DNA of 64,000 nt from contig NZ_JAFIBY010000001.1 in assembly GCF_017832355.1 (NCBI RefSeq), positions 1 to 64,000 on the forward strand, written 5' to 3'. The notes beneath the pieces are model-generated. The model saw only the letters and a program-made list of their open reading frames with translations, had not been told where the DNA came from and made no database searches. Positions 45,585 to 54,397 of the stretch are shown one piece after another. Numbering within the stretch: the stretch's first letter is position 1; every line of letters begins with the position of its first letter. Both the position numbers and the translations under genes were made by a program. This DNA comes from Serratia sp. PL17 (GTDB lineage: Bacteria; Pseudomonadota; Gammaproteobacteria; Enterobacterales; Enterobacteriaceae).

Positions 45585-47051
45585 TTAGTGGTGAGCGTCT
45601 TCGTGTGCTTGCTGTTCCAGTTTCACTTCCTGCGCGCGTTTGCGCAGGCCGAACCAGCCCAGCGTCAGTAACACCGCCAGTACCGGAATGGTGGCAATAG
45701 TCCAGGTGCCGTTCGGGTAGTCAAACGCCATCATGATTACGACCGCCAACAGGAACGCTAGCGTCAACCAAGAGGTGACGGGCGCGCCAGGCATTCTGAA
45801 AGATACCGGCTGGGCGCGGCCTTCACGCACGGCTTTACGCAGGCGCATCTGGCACACGATGATAAATGCCCAGGAAGCGATAATGCCCAGTGACGCGATG
45901 TTCAGTACGATCTCAAATACCCGCGAAGGCACCAAATAGTTCAGCAAAACGCCAATCACATAGATGCCGCAGGTCACCAGGATACCGGCGTAGGGCACTT
46001 GCTGGCTGCTCATTTTGGCCATGAATTTCGGCGCTGAACCGCCCATCGACAGCGAACGCAGGATGCGGCCAGTGGAGTACAGGCCAGAGTTGAGGCTGGA
46101 GAGTGCGGCAGTCAGTACCACGATGTTCATGATGGTGCCGATATAAGGCACGCCCAGCTTGCTGAAGAAGGTCACGAACGGGCTTTGTCCCGCCTGGTAG
46201 GCGTTCCATGGCAGCAGCAGCACCAACAGAACAACCGAGCCGACATAGAATAGACCAATGCGCCAGATAACGCTGTTGATAGCCTTTGGCATCATTTTGG
46301 CCGGATCCTTGCACTCACCGGCAGCGGTGCCGATCAGCTCAATCCCGGCGAAGGCGAAGATAACCCCTTGGACTAACACCAGCGCAGGCAGTAAGCCATG
46401 TGGGAACATGCCGCCGTTTTCGGTAATCAGGTGCAGGCCCGTGGTGTTGCCCGCTACCGGGGTGCCTGTACCGAGAAATACCACGCCAACCACCAGGAAC
46501 AACGCGATGGCGACGACTTTGATCAGCGCAAACCAGAACTCCATTTCGGCAAACCACTTCACGCCGATCATGTTCATGGTAGCGACCACCCCAAGGGCGC
46601 AGAGTGCGAACAACCACTGCGGGACGTCGGCGAAGGTGCCCCAGTAGTGCATATACAGCGCCACTGCGGTGATATCGACGATACCGGTCATCGCCCAGTT
46701 GAGGAAGTACATCCAACCAGCGACATAAGAGGCTTTTTCGCCGAGAAACTCACGGGCGTAAGACACAAAACTGCCGCTGGAAGGGCGGTGCAGAACCAAT
46801 TCGCCCAATGCGCGCAGAATGAAGAAAGAGAAAATACCGCAAACCAGATACACCAGCGCCAACGCCGGGCCGGCCAATTCCAGGCGGCCGCCGGTGCCGA
46901 GGAACAAGCCGGTACCGATCGAACCGCCGATGGCGATCATCTGTATTTGCCGATTGCCCATGCTTTTGTGATAACCGGATTCATGGGAGTCTAACCATCG
47001 TCTTCTGGCTGCGTGTTTGTCATGCGCAGACTTTTTATTTGATTGCATCAT
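45585..47051 (-). CDS. ansP: L-asparagine permease
   Basis: A 488-residue amino-acid:proton symporter of the APC family, 12 helices, very close to E. coli AnsP (499) throughout: QMIAIGGSIGTGLFLGTGGRL, ALGELVLHRPSSGSFVSYARE, NWAMTGIVDITAVALYMHYWG, GECKDPAKMMPKAINSV. Two adjacent ATG codons (47051 and 47048) are possible starts behind AGGACGG; the second gives the better spacing. A CRP-like palindrome lies about 290 bases upstream. Followed by a strong terminator. Confidence 0.92.
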   Translation of the reverse strand: MMQSNKKSAHDKHAARRRWLDSHESGYHKSMGNRQIQMIAIGGSIGTGLFLGTGGRLELAGPALALVYLVCGIFSFFILRALGELVLHRPSSGSFVSYAREFLGEKASYVAGWMYFLNWAMTGIVDITAVALYMHYWGTFADVPQWLFALCALGVVATMNMIGVKWFAEMEFWFALIKVVAIALFLVVGVVFLGTGTPVAGNTTGLHLITENGGMFPHGLLPALVLVQGVIFAFAGIELIGTAAGECKDPAKMMPKAINSVIWRIGLFYVGSVVLLVLLLPWNAYQAGQSPFVTFFSKLGVPYIGTIMNIVVLTAALSSLNSGLYSTGRILRSLSMGGSAPKFMAKMSSQQVPYAGILVTCGIYVIGVLLNYLVPSRVFEIVLNIASLGIIASWAFIIVCQMRLRKAVREGRAQPVSFRMPGAPVTSWLTLAFLLAVVIMMAFDYPNGTWTIATIPVLAVLLTLGWFGLRKRAQEVKLEQQAHEDAHH

Positions 47052-47339
47052 CCGTCCTGTTTACCTGTCTGTAGAGTTACCCTGCTCTGGTTACAGAGCA
47101 AACGATTGCTATTGCCAATCGTTATAAGAATGAGGTCATGGCATCATTCTGTTGTTTATTGTGTATACAAGCCGCCATTAAATAACGGCGGAGCATGCTA
47201 CCTTTTCTCTGTAAAGGTGGCAAAAATTCCTGCGTATAAATCGTGAGCAATTGTGTTTGTTTTTTGCGCTATATATAAAAGAATATATTATTCAATAAGA
47301 TGGTGGATTTTATCAAGACGGAAATAACGAGGAATAAAA

Positions 47340-47355
47340 AGTGATTAAAATCACA
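47340..47355. promoter_or_regulatory. CRP-like palindrome upstream of ansP
   Basis: AGTGATTAAAATCACA: GTGA, six bases, TCAC, matching the CRP core TGTGA-N6-TCACA except the first base. The distance to ansP (about 290 bases) is long, so a role is uncertain; the fit to an FNR half-site pattern is weaker. Confidence 0.4.
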
Positions 47356-47431
47356 CAATAATAATTACCGCGCAAACTACAGGGTGTTTGGCTTATTTAT
47401 TCGCGATGAGAAAAAAGGGGGGAATAAGCGT

Positions 47432-47468
47432 CTCCCTGCCTGCGGCGATATTCTGGGCAGGCAGGGAG
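47432..47468 (-). terminator. Hairpin after the PACE transporter gene
   Basis: CTCCCTGCCTGC (47432-47443), 13-base loop, GCAGGCAGGGAG (47457-47468), a perfect 12-base stem 26 bases past the PACE stop. On the minus strand it is followed by ACGCTTATTCCCC, then T residues only further on. Confidence 0.65.
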
Positions 47469-47493
47469 CAAAGGGGGGATTAACGGCTAATTC

Positions 47494-47931
47494 TTAAGCT
47501 GACTCGCCGGCTGGCAGTGCCGAGGTGGGCAGCCCGAAGATTTTGTCGAAGGCCCAGTTAAATACAAAGGTATAACAAGGGATAATCACGATCAGTGCCA
47601 TATCCAGCAGTAGCGCCTGCCAAAGCGTAATCCCCATCCACCAGGCGATCAGCGGGATCAGATACACCACCAGCGTTAATTGAAAACCGATGGCATGCAG
47701 AATACGGCGTTTAAGCGTACGGCCGCGTGATGCCTGGCGGCTTTCCCACAGTTCAAACAGCGAGTTATAAATAAAGTTCCAGCTTACGGCGATCGTCGTG
47801 ATGATCACGGCCAACGGCCCGGTGCTGCTTGGCGCATTGCCGGAAAGCAGGGCTAATCCGAGTGCGGAGATCGTCATGCCGATAATTTCATAGGCGGTGA
47901 CATACACCAGTTTGCGTTTAACGCCCTGCAT
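47494..47931 (-). CDS. PACE-family efflux transporter (AceI-like)
   Basis: A 145-residue protein with four membrane helices in two bacterial transmembrane pair (BTP) repeats: KRKLVYVTAYEIIGMTISALGLALL and WNFIYNSLFELWESRQ first, then RILHAIGFQLTLVVYLIPLIAWW and YTFVFNWAFDKIFGLP. The proton-coupling glutamate Glu15 of AceI is present (VTAYEIIGM). AceI exports chlorhexidine; PACE members also carry acriflavine or short-chain diamines. It is divergent from a LysR gene, the usual arrangement of AceR and AceI. Confidence 0.9.
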   Translation of the reverse strand: MQGVKRKLVYVTAYEIIGMTISALGLALLSGNAPSSTGPLAVIITTIAVSWNFIYNSLFELWESRQASRGRTLKRRILHAIGFQLTLVVYLIPLIAWWMGITLWQALLLDMALIVIIPCYTFVFNWAFDKIFGLPTSALPAGESA

Positions 47932-48064
47932 TACTTATCTCCTGATCCTGACTGAATTTTTGGCTTTGCGGTCGGGTGACCTTTTGCCGTCTGGCGAGTA
48001 AGATAGCGTCAATCATATTGATAGAAAAAGTCAGGAGCTGTCAGTTTTACTGACAGGTAATGCA

Positions 48065-48958
48065 ATGAATTTTTCCAGCGATAATATTGAGCTGTTTCTG
48101 GCGGTATTGGATCGCGGTTCGTTTTCCGCTGCTGCTCGCTCACTGCGCCGCGTGCCTTCTGCGGTCAGCATGGGCATCGCCAACATGGAAGCAGAGTTGG
48201 GGTTTCCATTGTTTGACCGTTCGCACCGTGAACCCGTACCGACGCCGTTGGCATTGGCGTTGGCACCGCACGCGCGGCTGATTGCCGACCAGCTTAAGCA
48301 ATTACAGAACCATGCTATCGAGCTGTCGCAAGGGTTAGAGAGCACGTTATCAGTCGGTGTCGCCTCGGACATCAATAGCAGCGGTCTGCTGGTGGCGATC
48401 AAAACGCTGGCTGAACGCTATCCCCTGCTGAATATCGAAGTGCTGACGGCCCCGCAGGATGATGTGCTTCATATGCTGCACCAGGGCAGGGTGGGTGTCT
48501 GCCTGGCGTTTGGTGGCCTGAATATTAACAGCCAGGAACAGTTTCATTTCGTGGGTGCGGAATCGTTGGTTGCCACACTTTCGCCACTGCACTCATCGCT
48601 GAACGGTGTGGCGGATGAGCTGTTTCTCGAGGATTTGGTCAACGTACGGCAGATTATGGTGGCCAGCCGCGACCTGCCTATTGCCGATCTGCGGCCTCGC
48701 GTGGCGGAGTCTTACTGGCGTACCGACAGCCTGCCGATGGCGCTAAGTATGGTTGAGGCCGGTTTGGGTTGGGGGAATTTTCCACTGTCGCTGACTGCAC
48801 CTTTGTTGGCGCAGGGGCGTCTCATCCGGTTGAAGTTCAAAAATACCAAAAATGAACTGCGCTTGCCGATGCATCTGATCTGGTTAAAAAGCCGACCGCT
48901 GGATAAGGCCGCCGGTGAACTGGTAGCGTTGATGCGTGATATGTCGCAAACAGAATAA
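48065..48958 (+). CDS. LysR-family regulator next to the PACE gene (AceR-like position)
   Basis: A 297-residue LysR regulator with helix-turn-helix at about 4-62 (FSSDNIELFLAVLDRGSFSAAARSLRRVPSAVSMGIANME in parts; the V-P-S-A-V-S recognition helix is typical). It is divergent from the PACE efflux gene (133-base gap) and 75 bases upstream of a LysE gene on the same strand, so it could control either or both. Confidence 0.86.
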   Translation: MNFSSDNIELFLAVLDRGSFSAAARSLRRVPSAVSMGIANMEAELGFPLFDRSHREPVPTPLALALAPHARLIADQLKQLQNHAIELSQGLESTLSVGVASDINSSGLLVAIKTLAERYPLLNIEVLTAPQDDVLHMLHQGRVGVCLAFGGLNINSQEQFHFVGAESLVATLSPLHSSLNGVADELFLEDLVNVRQIMVASRDLPIADLRPRVAESYWRTDSLPMALSMVEAGLGWGNFPLSLTAPLLAQGRLIRLKFKNTKNELRLPMHLIWLKSRPLDKAAGELVALMRDMSQTE

Positions 48959-49033
48959 TTCCCGCTATCTCATTGCTTTTATTTTCATCGCTGCGCTACT
49001 TTGAGCAATGGGATGTCAGGGGGCGCAGAAAAT

Positions 49034-49660
49034 ATGATGAGCGAAACGGCATTATCGGTATTAAGCATTAGTGGGGCGATTACGCTCGGGGCGATGAGCC
49101 CAGGGCAAAGCTTTGTTCTTGTCGCGCGTACCGCCGTTGCCTCTTCGCGCCGCGACGGTATGGCGGTTGCATTGGGCATGGGCGTCGGCTGTTTTATCTT
49201 TGCGCTCATCGCCCTGCTGGGGTTGCAGTCACTGCTGCTGGCGCTGCCGTGGCTCTACACCACACTTAAAGTGTTGGGGGGTGCTTATCTTATCTATCTG
49301 GCCTGTAAAATGCTGCGAGGCGCCAACCAGCCGCTGAGCGTAGAGGCGGTTGGTGAGCAACACCTGGGGTTCCGCAAGGCATTTACCACCGGCTTGCTGA
49401 CGCAACTGGGCAACCCCAACACCGCCATTGTATTTGGCAGTGTGTTTGCCGCGTTGCTCAGCCATAAAATTTCGCCGGTGATGTATGTCGTGCTGCCAGT
49501 GATCGCACTGACGATCGATGTCGTGTGGTATGCCTTCGTGGCATTTGTCCTGTCGTCACCGCGCCCGCGGCGCACTTATCTGCGTTTTAAAGCCGGGTTC
49601 GATCGGCTCGGTGGCGGTGTGCTGGCGCTGCTCGGCCTGAAGCTGATGCTAAACCGATAG
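49034..49660 (+). CDS. LysE/RhtB-family amino-acid exporter
   Basis: A 208-residue membrane protein with six hydrophobic helices; GAITLGAMSPGQSFVLVARTA near the N-terminus carries the family PGP-like motif (S-P-G-Q here), and TGLLTQLGNPNTAIVFGSVF is the second conserved loop. I start it at ATG 49034 with AGGGGG 10 bases upstream; the frame opens at 49001 but its first eleven residues have no helix or family character. A second ATG follows at 49037. An ERIC-like element begins directly after the stop. Confidence 0.87.
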   Translation: MMSETALSVLSISGAITLGAMSPGQSFVLVARTAVASSRRDGMAVALGMGVGCFIFALIALLGLQSLLLALPWLYTTLKVLGGAYLIYLACKMLRGANQPLSVEAVGEQHLGFRKAFTTGLLTQLGNPNTAIVFGSVFAALLSHKISPVMYVVLPVIALTIDVVWYAFVAFVLSSPRPRRTYLRFKAGFDRLGGGVLALLGLKLMLNR

Positions 49661-49664
49661 TGCC

Positions 49665-49784
49665 TTGCCCGCTTGAAGTGGCATCTTGGCTTGCTGCCTG
49701 CACTTACCCCGATCACGTACTCTGTGTACGCTCTCGGGGGCGGTTCGTCGCCGCCTCAATGCAACGCCAATTATGTTGGGTATA
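49665..49784. repeat. ERIC-related element between the LysE gene and the DedA gene
   Basis: About 120 bp with ERIC-like ends (GCTTGAAGTGGCATCTTGG on the left; CCAATTATGTTGGGTATA on the right) and a palindromic centre, CCCCGATCACGTAC, TCTGT, GTACGCTCTCGGGG. The core differs from the standard CCCCAGTCACTTACTTG, so this is a diverged subfamily. Confidence 0.65.
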
Positions 49785-49787
49785 GCC

Positions 49788-50351
49788 TTAATCGGCATGG
49801 CGGCGGCGCCACCAAAACCGTAGCAGCAAGATAGCGGCGATCACCAGTGCGCAAAACAGCACGCTGGTGAGTCGTTTGTCGAAGCCGGAAATAAAGCGGG
49901 TAATCGCTTCACCACCGAAATACCCCAGCAGTACAAAGATCGTTGCCCACAGGATGGCACCGAGAATGTTCAGCGGCACAAAGCGTGACGGCGGCAACTT
50001 GCTGGCTCCGATCAACACGGGCCCGATAATGCGGAAACCATACATAAAACGAACGCCAATCACGAACAGCATCGGGTGACGAGCTATCAATTTTCTGGCC
50101 CGTTCGATACGTTTTTCCTGGCTTTTCATGCGTGAAATCACCCGTCCACCAAAGTGGCGGCCGAGGAAAAACAGCACCTGATCCCCCAGTGTGCCACCCA
50201 AGGCCACGACGGCAATCACCCAAGGTAAATGCAACAGTCCCTGATGCGCGGCAATGCCACCGAGCAGCGTGATGGTCTCGCCTTCGGCCAGGCAGCCGAT
50301 GAACAACGCCCAATAGCCGTAGTCCGTAATATAATGGGCTAAATCCGCCAT
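49788..50351 (-). CDS. DedA-family inner-membrane protein
   Basis: A 187-residue DedA protein with about five hydrophobic segments. Motifs: EGETITLLGGIAAHQGLL (about 23-40, the E-G-E acidic motif), GDQVLFFLGRHFGGR (about 56-70) and RFMYGFRIIGPVLIGASKL (about 101-119) with the essential Arg residues. DedA proteins act as proton-dependent lipid carriers or flippases; in E. coli YohD is the closest by size. Single gene between an ERIC element and the divergent-strand DJ-1 genes. Confidence 0.9.
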   Translation of the reverse strand: MADLAHYITDYGYWALFIGCLAEGETITLLGGIAAHQGLLHLPWVIAVVALGGTLGDQVLFFLGRHFGGRVISRMKSQEKRIERARKLIARHPMLFVIGVRFMYGFRIIGPVLIGASKLPPSRFVPLNILGAILWATIFVLLGYFGGEAITRFISGFDKRLTSVLFCALVIAAILLLRFWWRRRHAD

Positions 50352-50401
50352 CCTGATTCCCTATGTCTATAACACATAAGGTTTAGTATACGCCCTGTGG
50401 A

Positions 50402-51082
50402 CTAACCGCGGGAGGCAATCTGCGCCACCAGTGCCTGACGTTGCCGCAGGCTGTCAGCCATTTGTGCCTGAACGCGCGCCAGAATATGCGCAGGTGCCAG
50501 CTCAGATGTTCCCCCGAGGAACGGCGGCGCCGGCGCGTATTCCAGATACAGTTGAATCGTCTGCGCGGTTTCCTCATCATGCAATTCGGCGATCAACGCC
50601 AGGGCAAAGTCGATACCGGCGGTTACGCCGCCGCCACTGATCACGTTGCCGTCGCGTTCTACCCGTGCGTGGCTGGGGATGGCGCCAAACAGCGACAGGC
50701 TGTCGCGCATGGTCCAATGACAGGCTGCGCGTTTGCCCTTCAACAGACCCGCCGCGGCCAGGATCAACGAGCCGGTGCAGACCGAGGTCAGATACCGGGC
50801 ATCGGGCCCCAGGCGGCGGATCTGGCGCATAAAGTCGTCATTCTGTAGTGCCTGGGTGCAACCGGCACCGCCGGGCACGCAGAGTACGTCGCAGCGAGTC
50901 ACCTCTTCGAGCTTCTGTAATTGGGTAAAGTGCAATCCTTCAGCGCTGATATCTGCGCCACCGACTGAGGCGACGACAATCTCTGCGCCTGGCATGTGCC
51001 GTAAAAACTGCAGTGGGCCGGTAAAATCGAGCTGGGTGACGCCCTGATAGATCGGAAAAACAATCACTAACGGTTCAGACAT
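50402..51082 (-). CDS. DJ-1/PfpI family protein, isonitrile-hydratase-like (InhA type)
   Basis: A 226-residue protein close to the isonitrile hydratase InhA of Pseudomonas putida. The residues required there are present: Asp19 (GVTQLDFTGPLQF), Cys102 and Thr103 in LTSVCTGSLILA. The rest of the fold is visible in VLCVPGGAG and GGGVTAGIDFALALI. InhA hydrates cyclohexyl isocyanide to N-formylcyclohexylamine; the natural substrate here is not known. It is divergent (88-base gap) from a GlxA-type regulator that carries a DJ-1 domain of its own. Confidence 0.85.
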   Translation of the reverse strand: MSEPLVIVFPIYQGVTQLDFTGPLQFLRHMPGAEIVVASVGGADISAEGLHFTQLQKLEEVTRCDVLCVPGGAGCTQALQNDDFMRQIRRLGPDARYLTSVCTGSLILAAAGLLKGKRAACHWTMRDSLSLFGAIPSHARVERDGNVISGGGVTAGIDFALALIAELHDEETAQTIQLYLEYAPAPPFLGGTSELAPAHILARVQAQMADSLRQRQALVAQIASRG

Positions 51083-51170
51083 GATATTCGCCTCAGTTTT
51101 ATCATTTAACTTGGCTCATAATAGTCGCCCTGTTTTTGTCTTGTATGACATATAACCCTCAAAAAGCGCC

Positions 51171-52118
51171 ATGATGAAAAATATCGGCTTTGTGGTTTTC
51201 CCCGGTTTTAACCTGCTGGACTTTGCTGGGCCATTGGCGGCGTTCGATAACGCCAATCAGTTCACGGCGACCCCGGTTTATCGCTGTGTGCCGTTATCAG
51301 AACTGGGGGGCAGCGTGATGAGTTCATCGGGTGTGGAAGTGCTTACGCACCCGTTCGACGAGGGGCACTTCGACACCTTGTTGGTTGCGGGGGGAAGCGG
51401 TAATGTCGTCGCTGCGCAGTCTGCGGCGTTGCTGGCGTTTTTGCACCGGCAAAGCCATCAGGTACGGCGTATGGCCAGTGTGTGCACTGGGGCATTTATT
51501 CTGGCCGAAGCAGGCTTGCTGGACGGTAAGCGAGCGACCACCCACTGGTACCATGCTGCACGTTTGCAGCAGGGTTATCCGCGCATCCGCGTTGACAGTA
51601 ATCGTATTTATATCCGCGATGGCGCGGTCTGGACTTCCGCCGGGATCACTGCCGGTATCGACTTGGCGTTGGCGATGGTTGAGGAAGATCTCGGCAGCGA
51701 ACTGGCTGCCAACGTGGCGCGGCAGCTGGTGGTGTACCACCGTCGCCCCGGAGGCCAGTCGCAGTATTCGCTGCTGTTGGAATTGAACCCGTCCTCAGAT
51801 CGCATTCGCAGCGCGCTTTCTTATGTTCGCGAGCATCTGCATCACCCCCTGACGGTGTCGGGGTTGGCTGATGCCGCCTGTCTGAGCGAACGTCAATTTG
51901 GACGGCTGTTCCGCGCAGAAACCGGCCAGACGCCGGCCAAAGTGATTGAGCAACTGCGGGTTGAGGCGGCCAGAGTGCGGATTGAAGAGGGCAGTGAAGC
52001 GCTGGAGTCAATTGCTCGCGCCGTGGGTTTTAGCGATCCCGAGCGCATGCGGCGGGCATTTATTCGCGTCTTTGGCCTGTCGCCGCAGGCGATTAAGCGC
52101 CTGAGCCGCGCCGGTTAA
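51171..52118 (+). CDS. GlxA-type regulator: DJ-1/PfpI domain fused to AraC helix-turn-helix
   Basis: A 315-residue protein. Residues 1-190 form a DJ-1/PfpI domain (FVVFPGFNLLDFAGPLAAFDNAN, SVCTGAFILAEAGLLDGKRATTHW, ITAGIDLALAMVEED), retaining the Cys-Thr-Gly of the nucleophile elbow; residues 205-310 are the AraC/XylS helix-turn-helix (YVREHLHHPLTVSGLADAACLSERQFGRLF, then ALESIARAVGFSDPERMRRAF, in parts). It faces the isonitrile-hydratase-like gene and lies 47 bases before the SAHH-like gene, so it probably controls both. ATG at 51171 or 51174; no strong Shine-Dalgarno is visible. Confidence 0.88.
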   Translation: MMKNIGFVVFPGFNLLDFAGPLAAFDNANQFTATPVYRCVPLSELGGSVMSSSGVEVLTHPFDEGHFDTLLVAGGSGNVVAAQSAALLAFLHRQSHQVRRMASVCTGAFILAEAGLLDGKRATTHWYHAARLQQGYPRIRVDSNRIYIRDGAVWTSAGITAGIDLALAMVEEDLGSELAANVARQLVVYHRRPGGQSQYSLLLELNPSSDRIRSALSYVREHLHHPLTVSGLADAACLSERQFGRLFRAETGQTPAKVIEQLRVEAARVRIEEGSEALESIARAVGFSDPERMRRAFIRVFGLSPQAIKRLSRAG

Positions 52119-52165
52119 ATTATCCCGTCGCGCCCTGGTGGCGTGGCGCAGTAGAGGAGTGACAG

Positions 52166-53269
52166 ATGTATCAGGATTTTGAAAGTGAACTGGATTGGGC
52201 CATGCGTCATATGCCACGAACCCGTGCAGCCGTTGCCGCGTTGCCCGATTTAAGCGGTGTGCGGTTGGCCTGCAATATGCACTTGGATCTGAAAATGGCA
52301 CCGCTGGTGGCAGGCTTACTGGATAAGGGCGCAGCGATATACTTAACCACCTGTAACCCGACGACGGTGCAGGATGATGTGGTGGCCTGGTTAGAACGCC
52401 GCGGCGCGCAGGCGTATGCCTGGCGTGATATGAGTGACGCCGACTGGTCTGCATCGTTTGACCGTGCCTTGGCCTGGGAACCGACCCACCTGTGTGAAAT
52501 GGGCGCGGACCTGACCACACGCCTGCACCAGTCAACCGAGGGGCCGCAGATTATCGCCGGGCTGGAGGCGACCGGTTCTGGTATTAGTCGGCTGAACGGC
52601 ATGGCGCCGCGTTATCCGATTTTCAACTGGGATGACTTGCCGGTCAAAGAAGGGCTGCATAATCGCCATATGGTCGGCCTGACCGCGTGGCACACGTTCT
52701 TCCAGACAACCCATCTGACGCTGCATGAAAAATGCGTAGTGGTGATTGGTTATGGCCTGGTTGGGCAAGGCGTCGCTGCGGCGGCAAAAGCCTATGGCGG
52801 GCAGGTGATTGTGGCAGAGATCGATCCGGCACGCGCACTGCAAGCACGTTACGATGGCTGGGCCGTGGTCGATTTGGCGAGCGCAGTCAGCCAAGCTGAT
52901 GTCATTGCCACTGCCACCGGGGCTAAAAACGTATTGTCGGCACAACACTTACAGCACGTGAAGGATGGCGTATTCATTCTTAACGTCGGCCATGTGACGG
53001 CGGAAATTGACGTCGGCTTCTTGCAGAGCCTGCCGCACAGCGAGCCTATGCCGTTTGTGAATGCCTACCAACTGGGTGATAAAACGGTTTATTTACTGGC
53101 TAACGGGTCGATGTTTAACCTGACGGCGGGCTACGGTGACAGCCTGAATGCCTTTGACGTAACACTGGCGGTGATGGCTGCGGGCATTGGTCATATCGTT
53201 GGCGAGGGGGCTCGCCAAACGCCCGGTTTGTATCTGTTACCGCAGTCGGCCTGGCAACCGGCACTGTAA
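52166..53269 (+). CDS. S-adenosylhomocysteine hydrolase-like NAD-dependent protein, truncated form
   Basis: A 367-residue homologue of S-adenosylhomocysteine hydrolase (usual length 430-470). Counterparts of the substrate residues are His39 (CNMHLDLK, human His55), Cys63 (TTCNPTTVQDD), Asp115 (GADLT, human Asp131), Glu134 (GLEATGSG, human Glu156) and Lys161 (VKEG, human Lys186). The position of human Asp190 is His165. The NAD site is VVVIGYGLVGQG (192-202) and NVGHVTAEID lies at about 277. The C-terminal dimer tail ending KPxxYRY, which reaches the partner's cofactor site, is absent. AGAGGAG lies 8 bases before the ATG. Enterobacteria normally clear SAH by Pfs/LuxS, so a different or narrower role is likely. 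It follows the GlxA-type regulator by 47 bases. Confidence 0.8.
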   Translation: MYQDFESELDWAMRHMPRTRAAVAALPDLSGVRLACNMHLDLKMAPLVAGLLDKGAAIYLTTCNPTTVQDDVVAWLERRGAQAYAWRDMSDADWSASFDRALAWEPTHLCEMGADLTTRLHQSTEGPQIIAGLEATGSGISRLNGMAPRYPIFNWDDLPVKEGLHNRHMVGLTAWHTFFQTTHLTLHEKCVVVIGYGLVGQGVAAAAKAYGGQVIVAEIDPARALQARYDGWAVVDLASAVSQADVIATATGAKNVLSAQHLQHVKDGVFILNVGHVTAEIDVGFLQSLPHSEPMPFVNAYQLGDKTVYLLANGSMFNLTAGYGDSLNAFDVTLAVMAAGIGHIVGEGARQTPGLYLLPQSAWQPAL

Positions 53270-53431
53270 CTTTTTTATCGCGGGCGCTCACCCCAGAGCG
53301 CTCGCGGTTTGCGCAATTTTCTGTCCGACAGAATTTGTCACAAATCGGCTCGCATAATCCCAGTGCCAACTTAAGATCCCTCACATATAATTCGGAAAAA
53401 TAAGACCTTCATCTTCTTCAGTGACAGAGTA

Positions 53432-54361
53432 ATGCATGTGAAAATACGTGTTTTGGTACTAACCCTGCTCGCTTTGCAGGCAGGAGCAGGCATCGCGCCG
53501 CGCGCGCTGGCCAGCGAAAATAATGCCGTCACCCGTGCCGCCGAGCCTGAATTGGCGTCCGGCAGTGCGATGGTCGTGGATATGCAGACCCACAAGGTGA
53601 TGTATGCGCGCAATCCTGATGAAGTGGTGCCGATTGCCTCCATCACGAAGCTGATGACCGCAATGGTGACGCTGGATGCTCATTTGCCGATGGATGAAAT
53701 GCTGTCGGTAGATATTCACCAGACACCGGAGATGAAAGGGGTCTATTCGCGCGTCCGCCTGAACAGCGAAATCAGCCGTAAAGATATGCTGTTGCTGGCG
53801 CTGATGTCGTCAGAGAACCGTGCGGCCGCCAGCCTGGCGCACCATTATCCGGGCGGGTACGGCGCGTTCATTAAAGCGATGAATGCCAAGGCGAAGTCTC
53901 TGGGCATGACCAATACACGCTATGTGGAGCCAACCGGGTTGTCGATTCATAACGTGTCGACTGCACGTGACCTGACCAAACTGTTGATCGCGACCAAACA
54001 ATATCCCCTGATCGGCCAGCTCAGTACTACCACTGAACGCATGGCGACGTTCAAGGATCCAAACTATACGCTGCCATTCCGTAACACCAACCATCTGGTG
54101 TACAACCCGAAATGGAACATCCAACTGACCAAAACCGGGTTCACTAACGAAGCGGGGCATTGCCTGGCGATGCGTACTGTGATCGGCAGCCGTTCAGTAT
54201 CGTTGGTAGTATTGGACGCTTTCGGCAAATATACCCACTTTGCTGATGCCAACCGCCTGCGCAGTTGGATTGAAACCGGTAAGGTCACGCCGATCCCTGC
54301 GGCGGCTCGTGACTATCGTCGCCAAAAAGACGCCCGTCTGGCGAAGAACGACACCGAATAA
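53432..54361 (+). CDS. pbpG: D-alanyl-D-alanine endopeptidase PBP7
   Basis: A 309-residue periplasmic low-molecular-mass penicillin-binding protein (E. coli 310) that cuts D,D-cross-links of peptidoglycan. A Sec signal peptide occupies residues 1-28 ([21 protein letters not shown]). The active-site motifs are S70-I-T-K73 (IASITKL), S127-E-N129 (MSSENRA) and K234-T-G (TKTGFTNE). In E. coli pbpG lies near yohC; here yohC is at 63209, so the pair has been split. A hairpin (CGGCCTGC/GCAGGCCG, 54371-54397) follows without a T-tract. Confidence 0.96.
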   Translation: MHVKIRVLVLTLLALQAGAGIAPRALASENNAVTRAAEPELASGSAMVVDMQTHKVMYARNPDEVVPIASITKLMTAMVTLDAHLPMDEMLSVDIHQTPEMKGVYSRVRLNSEISRKDMLLLALMSSENRAAASLAHHYPGGYGAFIKAMNAKAKSLGMTNTRYVEPTGLSIHNVSTARDLTKLLIATKQYPLIGQLSTTTERMATFKDPNYTLPFRNTNHLVYNPKWNIQLTKTGFTNEAGHCLAMRTVIGSRSVSLVVLDAFGKYTHFADANRLRSWIETGKVTPIPAAARDYRRQKDARLAKNDTE

Positions 54362-54397
54362 TCTGTTCTGCGGCCTGCGGAGCCTTTCTGCAGGCCG

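Larger units (their letters stand above)
47052..47493. other. Intergenic region upstream of ansP
   Basis: 442 A+T-rich bases between ansP and the PACE gene, both read on the minus strand. It holds a CRP-like palindrome (47340-47355) and the terminator of the PACE gene (47432-47468); the short frame at 47043-47246 on the plus strand has no sign of being a gene. A/T runs near 47270-47330 suggest a promoter for ansP that I cannot place exactly. Confidence 0.5.

Noticed and set aside
47340-47355. FNR site upstream of ansP
   Set aside because: The FNR pattern needs TTGAT and ATCAA; here GTGAT and ATCAC fit CRP better.
49665-49784. CRISPR or tRNA-like structure after the LysE gene
   Set aside because: The hairpin is the palindromic centre of an ERIC-related element; no direct-repeat array and no tRNA fold.
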